Assembly (NCBI RefSeq): GCF_000967495.1
Contig: NZ_JXXU01000053.1
Span: forward strand, 1 to 64,000
Source of the DNA: Vibrio neptunius
GTDB lineage: Bacteria > Pseudomonadota > Gammaproteobacteria > Enterobacterales > Vibrionaceae
DNA: 64,000 nucleotides
Reading direction: 5' to 3'
The translations under genes were made by a program, and so were the position numbers. The notes beneath the pieces were generated by a model. It was given only the letters and a program-made list of their open reading frames with translations. It was not told where the DNA came from and did not search any database. This document shows positions 32,495 to 40,139 of the stretch, piece after piece. Each line of letters begins with the position of its first letter. The stretch's first letter is position 1.

Positions 32495-34465
32495 TCAGAC
32501 TGCAACTTCGTCAAGCACTCTAAATACAGCTTCATCAAGATGTCCTTCATAAACCTGTTTACATATCTTACGTCTCACTGCTAAGCCGGCGATGAGGCGT
32601 TCAATGGATAAATGCTTGTTTTCACTTTGGCCATTGTAAAGTTCAATCAGCTTGCTAAGTGTCTCGTATGGAATGATCTTTTCCCCTACTCGAAGGAAAT
32701 CAAGCTTCTCTATGAGCTCCTGACACTCTTCTTGAATTGAATTGTGAGAATGGCCAGTCATCGCTGCTAAAGCCGTTATAGAGCGTTCTAGAGCCTCTGG
32801 TGAGGTATATTTAGATAGAGTAATAGTGATTTCATCCGCGTTAATCTCAACAAGATGCTTGCGAACTTTTACTCGACGGCCCAATTTCCCTTTAGGCGAT
32901 CTTTGTTTACGTTGAATTGGCTCGAACTCGCCATCAATGATCTGAGACATTTCATCCAATTGCTGTTTTGTCACCATTTCATTACGTAGCGGGTTTGGTA
33001 AAGTGGGAGCCATATTGCGCTTACCAGCATTGGTCGTGCGGGCACGAGAATAACGAAGGACTTCTTCGGCATCGCACTTAATGTCAAGCTGATAGTCTTT
33101 GATCTTACCGCCCTCTTCAATCGTCGAGATCGTCAGGTGGTAACCCCAGAGGTTTACCTCAAACAGTTCCTCTGCCTTCTCTCCTTCAGATAATCTCTTC
33201 AATTCGCGGATCAAATCCATAGAAAATCGACGCCACTCTATGTTGCGCGCCAATTTCTGATTGAGCGTGCTGAGTAGCATAACATCCGTATGACGACGTG
33301 ACATTCGGCTTCGGAAATAGCTATAAAGCTGGAAAACTAACGTATGTTGTTTCAGGATTTCCGGTGGAAAGAGGAAAAAATAGTCCCGAGTCAGCAATTC
33401 TTCGTAAAAGGACGGCTCCCAGACCAAGATATAGAGGTTTGGCTTAATACGAATTTCGCCATCTGCACCTTCTGTTGGCGCTTCCTCTGAGGCAGTAATG
33501 GTTCGGGCTAAGAAACGAAAACGATCACTCTTAAAGCCTTCTGGCATGTTCTCACTCAACCAGCGCCCTGTGAGTTCATGCAATTGAAAATCGGTAAATT
33601 CGATCCTATCGATGCTGTCGCGGATCGAATCACGCGCCGGACCACTGTCTTTCTTGCCACGCAGTGACAAAATATCGGTAATGTAGAGTGGTGTTTTATT
33701 TGGTGCCTGCTTCGCATCTAACTGGTACTGATGCTGATGATGATCGTGATATTGAACGGTCAGAGTAAACAAGGCAAACAACGTCATAAGATCATCTACT
33801 GTCATGATGTTCTTCGAAGAGCGGGTTTCGATCACGGCTTTAGTGCCCGAGATCGACACCATACTTTTCTGATACTGCTTGCGCGTACGAGGAGGAGCTA
33901 AAGCCTGATCAATAATGCCAGCCCAGTTGGTGGGTGACACAACAAACTGGTCTGCTTCATCTTTCATTGCTGGTGGAGTGTTCAGACCATATTCATTCAA
34001 CAAACGTTTGTTAACGTGAGTCTGCGCTAACGCTTTAGAGCGTTTTTGCTTTTCGCTCTGTTTTACCGATTCGGTCATAAGGCTAGTTGCGCCAAGTACT
34101 GAGATCAGTTGGTTGGGGTTCACAAAACGATGTAGCATTGTTTTTCCTGCGAGCCCCTCTTCAAATCGAACTGGAATTTGCTGGAACAAACCGATGTTCA
34201 CAGCAGCGCGTAATCGTTGCTGGATCGCTGCTCTAGTCAGTTGGCCATCTGTTGCTTCAATCAGTTCTGTCGTGGAGACTAGGCCATCTTTACTACTGAA
34301 GCCTTGTAGAGAGATGAGATTCAGAAGTTCAACTATGCTTTTAGTGACCCCTTTGAAGTGTTGATACTGTTCAATCCAATTGACTGCGGCTTCAGACACT
34401 TCAAACATGTGCCCATCTTTATGGCTCCTAGGAGCTTTGATCAATACTTTTTCTTCTGAGCTCAT
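32495..34465 (-). CDS. rctB: RctB, chromosome-2 replication initiator
   Basis: A 656-residue protein that I recognise as RctB along its full length, from MSSEEKVLIKAPRSHKDGHM to the C-terminal AGLAVRRKICKQVYEGHLDE. RctB initiates replication of Vibrio chromosome 2 by binding methylated 12-mer iterons in ori2 and melting the AT-rich unwinding element; it also binds 29- and 39-mer sites that limit initiation and its own expression. Length is close to that of V. cholerae RctB (658). The gene is transcribed away from ori2, with a 29-mer-like site in its promoter 22 bases before the ATG. Confidence 0.98.
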   Translation of the reverse strand: MSSEEKVLIKAPRSHKDGHMFEVSEAAVNWIEQYQHFKGVTKSIVELLNLISLQGFSSKDGLVSTTELIEATDGQLTRAAIQQRLRAAVNIGLFQQIPVRFEEGLAGKTMLHRFVNPNQLISVLGATSLMTESVKQSEKQKRSKALAQTHVNKRLLNEYGLNTPPAMKDEADQFVVSPTNWAGIIDQALAPPRTRKQYQKSMVSISGTKAVIETRSSKNIMTVDDLMTLFALFTLTVQYHDHHQHQYQLDAKQAPNKTPLYITDILSLRGKKDSGPARDSIRDSIDRIEFTDFQLHELTGRWLSENMPEGFKSDRFRFLARTITASEEAPTEGADGEIRIKPNLYILVWEPSFYEELLTRDYFFLFPPEILKQHTLVFQLYSYFRSRMSRRHTDVMLLSTLNQKLARNIEWRRFSMDLIRELKRLSEGEKAEELFEVNLWGYHLTISTIEEGGKIKDYQLDIKCDAEEVLRYSRARTTNAGKRNMAPTLPNPLRNEMVTKQQLDEMSQIIDGEFEPIQRKQRSPKGKLGRRVKVRKHLVEINADEITITLSKYTSPEALERSITALAAMTGHSHNSIQEECQELIEKLDFLRVGEKIIPYETLSKLIELYNGQSENKHLSIERLIAGLAVRRKICKQVYEGHLDEAVFRVLDEVAV

Positions 34466-34486
34466 TTATTATGATCCGTATCACAA

Positions 34487-34512
34487 TGGCCGTAATATCG
34501 CTATGGTTCCGA
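34487..34512. promoter_or_regulatory. 29-mer-like RctB operator in the rctB promoter
   Basis: TGGCCGTAA (34487-34495), 11 bases, TTCCGA (34507-34512). The same two words occur with a 21-base spacer at 35126 and 35422. Its place just upstream of rctB agrees with the autoregulatory 29-mer of V. cholerae. Confidence 0.75.
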
Positions 34513-34567
34513 AAGGATAAAGAAAAATCGATCATAAATAAAGGGAAAACTTATTGTTTTAATAAGC

Positions 34568-34670
34568 TGATCTTTATGATTAAAGTGATCTTAAATGATT
34601 ATATGATCTATTGATCTGGTTGTGTTTCCTCTTTTAAGTTTATGTAATTTAAAGTATTTTTTTATACACC
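34568..34670. other. AT-rich DNA unwinding element of ori2
   Basis: A segment rich in A and T with six TGAT (ATCA on the other strand) repeats starting at 34568, 34577, 34586, 34596, 34604 and 34612, followed by the very AT-rich run to 34670. RctB is reported to bind ATCA repeats of single-stranded DNA during origin opening, so this is the likely melting site. It lies directly beside the 12-mer array. Confidence 0.8.
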
Positions 34671-34674
34671 GTTG

Positions 34675-34802
34675 AAAGCATGATCATGAGTAGTTCGAAA
34701 CGATGATCATAAATAGAGTGAAAGCATGATCAATATTATCCAGAACGATGATCAATAGCAGCTCGAATGCATGATCATTAGTTCTTCAGAAGCATGATCA
34801 TC
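34675..34802. other. ori2 core: six RctB 12-mer iterons
   Basis: ATGATCA cores start at 34680, 34703, 34726, 34748, 34771 and 34794, that is at steps of 23, 23, 22, 23 and 23 bases, all in one direction and with a shared left flank GAAnC or GAAGC. The even spacing of about two helical turns and the central GATC are the known layout of the V. cholerae 12-mer array, where Dam methylation is needed for RctB binding. Confidence 0.93.
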
Positions 34803-34815
34803 GTGCACTCACACT

Positions 34816-34824
34816 TTATCCACA
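34816..34824. other. DnaA box of ori2
   Basis: TTATCCACA, a perfect consensus DnaA box, 16 bases to the right of the last iteron. Confidence 0.85.
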
Positions 34825-34892
34825 ACGCATATTCACGATTAACTAGACATGCATACAGAGTAATGCATTTTCGTACAAATAAGTACGAAACG

Positions 34893-35315
34893 ATGATCAA
34901 GGTGTTATTGATTCGTGTGAAAAGTGGCTCATAAATGTCGCTTTATTCATCAACGTGAAATCCATTTGACATCTTTGTGTTGATTGACATCGACTTTATT
35001 CTCTGGCTTAGCGTATGAAAGCATGATCAAGATAAAAGCCGATGTACAATACATCACGAAGTTGGTTCCTCGATTGATGTTGAGAATTGGTCATATTAGC
35101 TTAATCCCTTAGTTCATCTGCACTCTGCCGTAACTTAGTAAGATATTTTCATGCTTCCGAGGAACAAACGAGCTTGATCATTGATCCGTACTATGATCAT
35201 TTTAAATTATGCGTACGAGTCCTTGAATCATGTCTAATTTTACCTTGATCATAGTTCCTCTCTCATGATTTACATTCGAAAGCATGATCAAAGGAGTTAC
35301 CTTGATCATGCTTTC
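34893..35315. other. rctA-like region with further 12-mer sites and a large inverted repeat
   Basis: Beyond the DnaA box there is no gene up to parA2. ATGATCA cores recur at 34893, 35023, 35193 and 35284, and in reverse at 35246 and 35303. The last pair forms a perfect 14-base inverted repeat, GAAAGCATGATCAA (35278-35291) with its complement at 35302-35315, separated by ten bases. The region corresponds to rctA of V. cholerae, a negative control locus that does not encode a protein. Confidence 0.75.
35126..35160. promoter_or_regulatory. 39-mer-like RctB site 1
   Basis: TGCCGTAA (35126-35133), 21-base spacer, TTCCGA (35155-35160). Same arms as the site at 34487 but with ten more bases between them. 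Confidence 0.7.
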
Positions 35316-35421
35316 AGAGAGTGAATTTATCGCTCATCTAGAGTACTAATTCGAAATGTTTGTTTCAGTCGTACTCTCTGTATGCATCAGCAAGTAAGGT
35401 TATTCGCAATCGAAATTACAC

Positions 35422-35457
35422 TGGCCGTAAATCATACGCAGATATCAATCGTTCCGA
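35422..35457. promoter_or_regulatory. 39-mer-like RctB site 2
   Basis: TGGCCGTAA (35422-35430), 21-base spacer, TTCCGA (35452-35457). It lies 32 bases left of a parS2 site, the arrangement reported for rctA in V. cholerae, where ParB2 spreading from parS2 interferes with RctB at the 39-mer. Confidence 0.75.
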
Positions 35458-35488
35458 GAAAATAAGACGGTTTTTAGTGGCTATCAAG

Positions 35489-35501
35489 TTTACAATGTAA
35501 A
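35489..35501. other. parS2: parS2 centromere site 3
   Basis: TTTACAATGTAAA, an exact consensus match, in the 1.2-kb rctB-parA2 interval and next to a 39-mer-like site. Confidence 0.95.
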
Positions 35502-35720
35502 TATGTGACCTTGTAACACTTTTATTGTGGGAGATTCTTACAGGGTTATTTCACTATATTTATGGTTAAATATTGACAGGTTTTATTGAGGATTCATTAA
35601 ATCGATTGAAAATTCTCTTATTAATGTGATTGCTGTCGATAAATGTATGTTCACCTTTTCGTTGTTTTTGGTTTCTTATGCTGTACAATTGATAACAGTC
35701 ACTAATAATGGAATTTGGCA

Positions 35721-36938
35721 ATGAAAAGAGAACAGACAATCGAAAGTCTCATTCAGCTGGCTGAGCAAACGGCTCAGGTTCAGGCCGACCGCATTGAGAT
35801 TGTTTTAGAAGAGCGCAGTGATGAGCATTTTCCACCAATGTCGAAAGCTTTGATGGAAACTCGTTCAGGTCTGACTCGCCGTAAACTGGATGAGGCCATC
35901 AGTAAACTTGAAGAATCCGGTCATCAGTTTACTAAGAATAATGCAAACCATTATTCAATTTCGCTGCAAGAAGCACATATGCTGATGGACGCTGCAGGTG
36001 TAGCAAAATTCCATGAGCGTAAGAAAAATAATGATAACAAACCTTGGATCATTAACGTTCAAAACCAGAAGGGCGGCACTGGTAAATCTATGACGGCCGT
36101 ACATCTAGCTGCATGTTTAGCGTTGAATTTAGACAAACGTTACCGCATCTGTCTGATTGACTTAGATCCTCAGGGCTCGCTACGGTTATTCCTAAATCCG
36201 CAAATTAGCCTGACTGACCACGATAACATTTACTCAGCTGTGGATGTCATGCTCGACAACGTGCCTGAAGGCGTTGAAGTCGACAAAGAGTTTCTGCATA
36301 AAAATGTGTTGCTTCCCACTCAGTACCCGAACCTGAAAACCGTATCAGCGTTCCCAGAAGACGCAATGTTTAACGCAGAAGCGTGGCAAAACTTGTCACA
36401 GAATCAGTCGTTGGACATAGTAAAACTGCTTAAACAAAAGCTGATTGACCAAATTGCTGACGATTTCGATATCATTATGATTGATACGGGACCACACGTT
36501 GATCCTTTAGTCTGGAACGCGATGTACGCCTCCAATGCTTTGCTGATCCCATGTGCGGCAAAACGCTTAGATTGGGCGTCAACGGTTAACTTTTTCCAAC
36601 ACCTGCCAACTGTCTATGAGATGTTCCCAGAAGACTGGCAGGGACTAGAGTTTGTTCGCTTGATGCCGACTATGTTTGAAGATGACAACAAGAAGCAAGT
36701 GGCAGTTCTTACTGAAATGAACTACCTATTAGGCGATCAAGTCACAATGGCCACTATTCCACGTAGCCGTGCTTTTGAAACTTGTGCTGATACCTACAGT
36801 ACTGTGTTTGACCTGACAACGGGCGATTTCGAAGGTGGTAAAAAGACTTTGGCGACAGCGCAAGACGCTGTTCAAAAGAGTGCGCTGGAACTAGAACGTG
36901 TCCTTCACAGCAACTGGTCATCACTAAATCAGGGGTAA
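35721..36938 (+). CDS. parA2: ParA2, chromosome-2 partition ATPase
   Basis: A 405-residue ParA of the plasmid P1 type, with an N-terminal HTH region (ALMETRSGLTRRKLDEAISK) for autorepression and the deviant Walker A KGGTGKS at about 117-123. Walker A' and B lie in CLIDLDPQGS and DFDIIMIDTGP. The ATG at 35721 is preferred to a TTG two codons earlier. It moves the ParB2-parS2 complex to segregate chromosome 2. The parAB2 operon starts 220 bases right of parS2 site 3 and runs away from rctB. Confidence 0.96.
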   Translation: MKREQTIESLIQLAEQTAQVQADRIEIVLEERSDEHFPPMSKALMETRSGLTRRKLDEAISKLEESGHQFTKNNANHYSISLQEAHMLMDAAGVAKFHERKKNNDNKPWIINVQNQKGGTGKSMTAVHLAACLALNLDKRYRICLIDLDPQGSLRLFLNPQISLTDHDNIYSAVDVMLDNVPEGVEVDKEFLHKNVLLPTQYPNLKTVSAFPEDAMFNAEAWQNLSQNQSLDIVKLLKQKLIDQIADDFDIIMIDTGPHVDPLVWNAMYASNALLIPCAAKRLDWASTVNFFQHLPTVYEMFPEDWQGLEFVRLMPTMFEDDNKKQVAVLTEMNYLLGDQVTMATIPRSRAFETCADTYSTVFDLTTGDFEGGKKTLATAQDAVQKSALELERVLHSNWSSLNQG

Positions 36939-36945
36939 TTAGACT

Positions 36946-37917
36946 ATGGCAATTAAGACTTCAGATTTAAACGCAAGATTGTTTGGCAAGGCGAACAAAC
37001 GCCACGTTGCTACCCCTCAGGAAGCACAAAAGGCGGCGAAAGATCAGGCTCAGGTTATTGAGCTCTCTGTCGCTGGTGAAGATGTAGTGACCTTTGAATT
37101 AGTGCGTATTCCGGCTAATCAGGTTGCAGAAGATACTGTCGTGTTTGCTGAAAATGCTCGTGAGCAATCGTTTCTGAATGAGCACGCGTTATCCGATGTA
37201 CTCGCTACGTTGAAAGAGCGCGGTCAGCAATATCCGGCAGTCGGTCGTAAACGTGATGATGGTAAAATCGAAGTACTCGATGGTAGTCGTCGTCGCATGT
37301 CATGTATCTTGGCTGATAAAGATTTTTTGATTTACGTTGCTGAAAACATCAACGGCGAGCATGCAAAATTCCTGTCTGATGTCGCTAACGCGCACAAGCC
37401 GCTGTCTTTGTATGAGAAAGGCAAAGAGATGCAGGCTAAATTGGAAAGTGGCGAAGCGGAAGATCAGAAAGCACTGGCAAAAATGTTCCAATGCAGCGAG
37501 GCTTTGGTGAGTGGGGCATTAAAAGCAGCCGATTTGCCGCTCACTTTACTTCAAGCTTACCCAAATGTCGCAGACTTAGGCCGTCCTACTATTGTTAAGT
37601 TGCATAAGCAGTTTAATGAGCTGAGTAGCGCGAACCGCAGTAAACTTTTGGACAAATGCCAGTCAACCGATGGTTTCGTCTGGCAACGTAGCCAGGCTCA
37701 GGGTGTGGCTCGTATCACTAAAGAAGTATCCGAGACCATTGAGCAATGGATTGAAGCGCTTGCACCAAGCAAGCGGCCTACCACTCGTAAAGTTGATCTC
37801 ATTAAAGGAAGAGCGAGCTATAGCCGCAAAGGCGCTGATTTAGCGCTCAACCTGAAGAAAGTCGACGATACCACTATGCAGGAAATTCTAGATTTTGTTT
37901 CGTCTAAATTGAAATAA
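36946..37917 (+). CDS. parB2: ParB2, chromosome-2 centromere-binding protein
   Basis: A 323-residue P1-type ParB seven bases after parA2. Visible are the N-terminal ParA-contact region, the CTPase/arginine motif region (AENAREQSFLNE and EVLDGSRRRMSCIL), and the HTH segment QKALAKMFQCSEALVSGALK. It binds parS2 and, in V. cholerae, spreads around the site. A stable terminator follows. Six parS2 sites recognised in this window are its probable targets. Confidence 0.96.
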   Translation: MAIKTSDLNARLFGKANKRHVATPQEAQKAAKDQAQVIELSVAGEDVVTFELVRIPANQVAEDTVVFAENAREQSFLNEHALSDVLATLKERGQQYPAVGRKRDDGKIEVLDGSRRRMSCILADKDFLIYVAENINGEHAKFLSDVANAHKPLSLYEKGKEMQAKLESGEAEDQKALAKMFQCSEALVSGALKAADLPLTLLQAYPNVADLGRPTIVKLHKQFNELSSANRSKLLDKCQSTDGFVWQRSQAQGVARITKEVSETIEQWIEALAPSKRPTTRKVDLIKGRASYSRKGADLALNLKKVDDTTMQEILDFVSSKLK

Positions 37918-37933
37918 CATCAGTCAGCACATG

Positions 37934-37957
37934 AAAGCCGCGAAGAGCGGCTTTTTT
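37934..37957 (+). terminator. parAB2 terminator
   Basis: AAGCCGC (37935-37941), loop GAAGA, GCGGCTT (37947-37953), followed by a run of T. Confidence 0.85.
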
Positions 37958-38022
37958 CTATCTCTCATTTCTAGTTCCAAGTTGTTATAATTCGCATACA
38001 TTCTGAAACCGGACAACGGTCC

Positions 38023-40023
38023 ATGCGCGATTATTTCTCTCAGCTAATGCATTCTGCTCGTACGGCTAATCATAGATTCGGTGTTGTGCTCAAAGGTGAT
38101 GAGCTTTGGCAAAAGCAAACTCTATCGACGATTAAAGACTTGTATGCAGGAGCCAATATCTTTCAGCTTGGTGGTGACCTTTGTGTTGACAGTGACCAGC
38201 GCTATTGTGTGTCTTACAAACACGGGCTGCGGTTATTGGGGCAAGAGTGTTCACTTTTGGTGTGTGATTTGTCCTCAGAATTTGATGCTAGCTCATTCAG
38301 TGCGGTACTAGGTTGTGTGAAAGGTGGGGGCGTAGTGGTGATTTTTCCACCGCCATCTGACTCTGCTTCCCTAGCCACACAGTGGCTAAATTCCGCATTA
38401 GAGCGTTTGATTTGTATCGAACAGGCTCAATCATTTCCGTCACTTCCTTTGGTTGAAAAGATTGAAGCTACTCCCTTCCTGCAGCAAAACATCGCTGTTG
38501 AAAAGATTCGCAAAGTTGTCGAAGGCCATCGCAAACGTCCATTGGTCTTGACTGCTGATCGCGGAAGAGGAAAAAGTAGTGCGTTGGGCATAGCGGCTGC
38601 TGAGCTGATGCAAACTCGCACCCTTCGTATTCTAGTGACTGCACCTAGCTTAGCTACAGTCACCCCTGTGTTTGAGCATGCTCAGCGATTGTTGCCTAGT
38701 GCGTCGTTGAGCAAGGGGAACCTTCGCTATAATGCTTCCTCACTCACGTTCATAGCACCAGATGAATTGATCAGACAAGAACCAAAATGTGATTTTCTTT
38801 TGGTTGATGAAGCTTCCGCGATTCCAATTCCTATGCTGAAAAAAATGGTTGAGCGACATCATCGCTGCGTCTTTTCTACCACGATTCATGGTTATGAAGG
38901 GTGTGGCAGAGGGTTTACGCTCAAGTTCCAACAATGGCTGAAACAACAAAGAGCTGGAACCGCATTTTATCATCTTGAACAACCTATACGCTGGAGTAAG
39001 GATGACCCTTTGGAAAATTGGTTGTTCGACACATTTTTGCTGAATGCGGAACTGACCCCGACGGAAACGGTTCTTTCATCTGATGTTAAGCTCAGTAAGA
39101 TTGATAAGACTCAATTGATAAGCAACCCCGAATTGTTGCGAACTTGTTTTGCTTTGCTAGTGAATGCGCATTACCAGACATCGCCGAATGACTTAATGTT
39201 GTTGCTGGAAGATGAGGCGATCCAGCTTTTTGCTGCATTCAATCATGGTGACTGTCTTGGGTGTATGCTCACTGTTTGCGAGGGGGAACTAGAGCCCACC
39301 TTGATAGAATCGATTCAGCAGGGCAACCGGCGACCTAAGGGGCACCTAGTGCCAGTGATGCTGGCAAACCAAATCGGAGTGGGGGAGGCTGCTCGCCAAG
39401 CCAGTTTACGAATCATGCGAATTGCTACTCATCCGGATTATCAGCAGCAAGGGATCGGCTCATCTATGGTAGAGCAGCTGTCTCTAGGTAGTGACGCGGC
39501 ATTTATTTCTACCAGTTTTGGAGCGACTAGCGAATTGCTCCAGTTCTGGTTCAAGAATGGATTCACAGCGGTGAAGCTGGGTATCCAACGTGACCAAGCA
39601 AGTGGCTGCCACTCTGTCGTGATGATAAAAGGGCAGCCAACCTGGCTACAAACTGCTGAGAACCACTTTGAGCAATCAATGCCCTATCTGTTAGGTGAAG
39701 CTTTTAATGATATTGAAACCGACATTGTACGTAATCTATTGCGTAAGGAAGATGCTTCCGACGAATTCGGAGGGTTCTTTGAGTTGATCGCTTGTTATTG
39801 CAAGGGAGGTGCTGGGTACGAATGCGTGGCTCCTTTTATTGCAAATATGTTGCTAGCCTCAAATACGGCATTGCAAAACAGCTCTGATTTAATGATTAGA
39901 AAATTATTGCAGCAGCGAAGCTGGCAAGAATGCGGTGACGAGTTCAGTTTGAGTGGAAGGAAGCAAACCGAGCAGCAATTGAGAGTTGATATTCAAGTAA
40001 TGCTCGATTTGATGATAGTGTAA
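38023..40023 (+). CDS. tmcA: tRNA(Met) cytidine acetyltransferase
   Basis: A 666-residue enzyme that acetylates N4 of the wobble cytidine of elongator tRNA-Met with acetyl-CoA and ATP. Domains in order: N-terminal DUF1726 (1-150), RNA helicase-like module with Walker A ADRGRGKS (178-185) and the DEAS box in LLVDEASAIP, a GNAT acetyltransferase domain (about 400-530, LRIMRIATHPDYQQQGIGSS), and a C-terminal tRNA-binding part. Length matches E. coli TmcA. The gene has its own promoter region between the parB2 terminator and its ATG. Confidence 0.93.
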   Translation: MRDYFSQLMHSARTANHRFGVVLKGDELWQKQTLSTIKDLYAGANIFQLGGDLCVDSDQRYCVSYKHGLRLLGQECSLLVCDLSSEFDASSFSAVLGCVKGGGVVVIFPPPSDSASLATQWLNSALERLICIEQAQSFPSLPLVEKIEATPFLQQNIAVEKIRKVVEGHRKRPLVLTADRGRGKSSALGIAAAELMQTRTLRILVTAPSLATVTPVFEHAQRLLPSASLSKGNLRYNASSLTFIAPDELIRQEPKCDFLLVDEASAIPIPMLKKMVERHHRCVFSTTIHGYEGCGRGFTLKFQQWLKQQRAGTAFYHLEQPIRWSKDDPLENWLFDTFLLNAELTPTETVLSSDVKLSKIDKTQLISNPELLRTCFALLVNAHYQTSPNDLMLLLEDEAIQLFAAFNHGDCLGCMLTVCEGELEPTLIESIQQGNRRPKGHLVPVMLANQIGVGEAARQASLRIMRIATHPDYQQQGIGSSMVEQLSLGSDAAFISTSFGATSELLQFWFKNGFTAVKLGIQRDQASGCHSVVMIKGQPTWLQTAENHFEQSMPYLLGEAFNDIETDIVRNLLRKEDASDEFGGFFELIACYCKGGAGYECVAPFIANMLLASNTALQNSSDLMIRKLLQQRSWQECGDEFSLSGRKQTEQQLRVDIQVMLDLMIV

Positions 40024-40033
40024 AATGGACCAA

Positions 40034-40046
40034 TTTACACTGTAAA
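40034..40046. other. parS2: parS2 centromere site 4
   Basis: TTTACACTGTAAA, exact, ten bases after the tmcA stop. Confidence 0.95.
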
Positions 40047-40096
40047 AAGCCTCAAGCTCATTCACTGTTATGGCAAGTCAGTAGTAGCATTCAATT

Positions 40097-40124
40097 AAAA
40101 GAGGAGAAACTTCTCCTCTTTTTT
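40097..40124. terminator. Bidirectional terminator between tmcA and the MCP gene
   Basis: AAAAGAGGAGA and TCTCCTCTTTT form a long stem with a short AACT loop and A/T tracts on both sides. Confidence 0.85.
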
Positions 40125-40139
40125 CATCGGTTACTTCAT

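Noticed and set aside
34675-35315. CRISPR array
   Set aside because: The repeats are short (about 12 bases), with 10-11 base spacing in the core and both orientations outside it; they fit RctB iterons, not CRISPR repeats.
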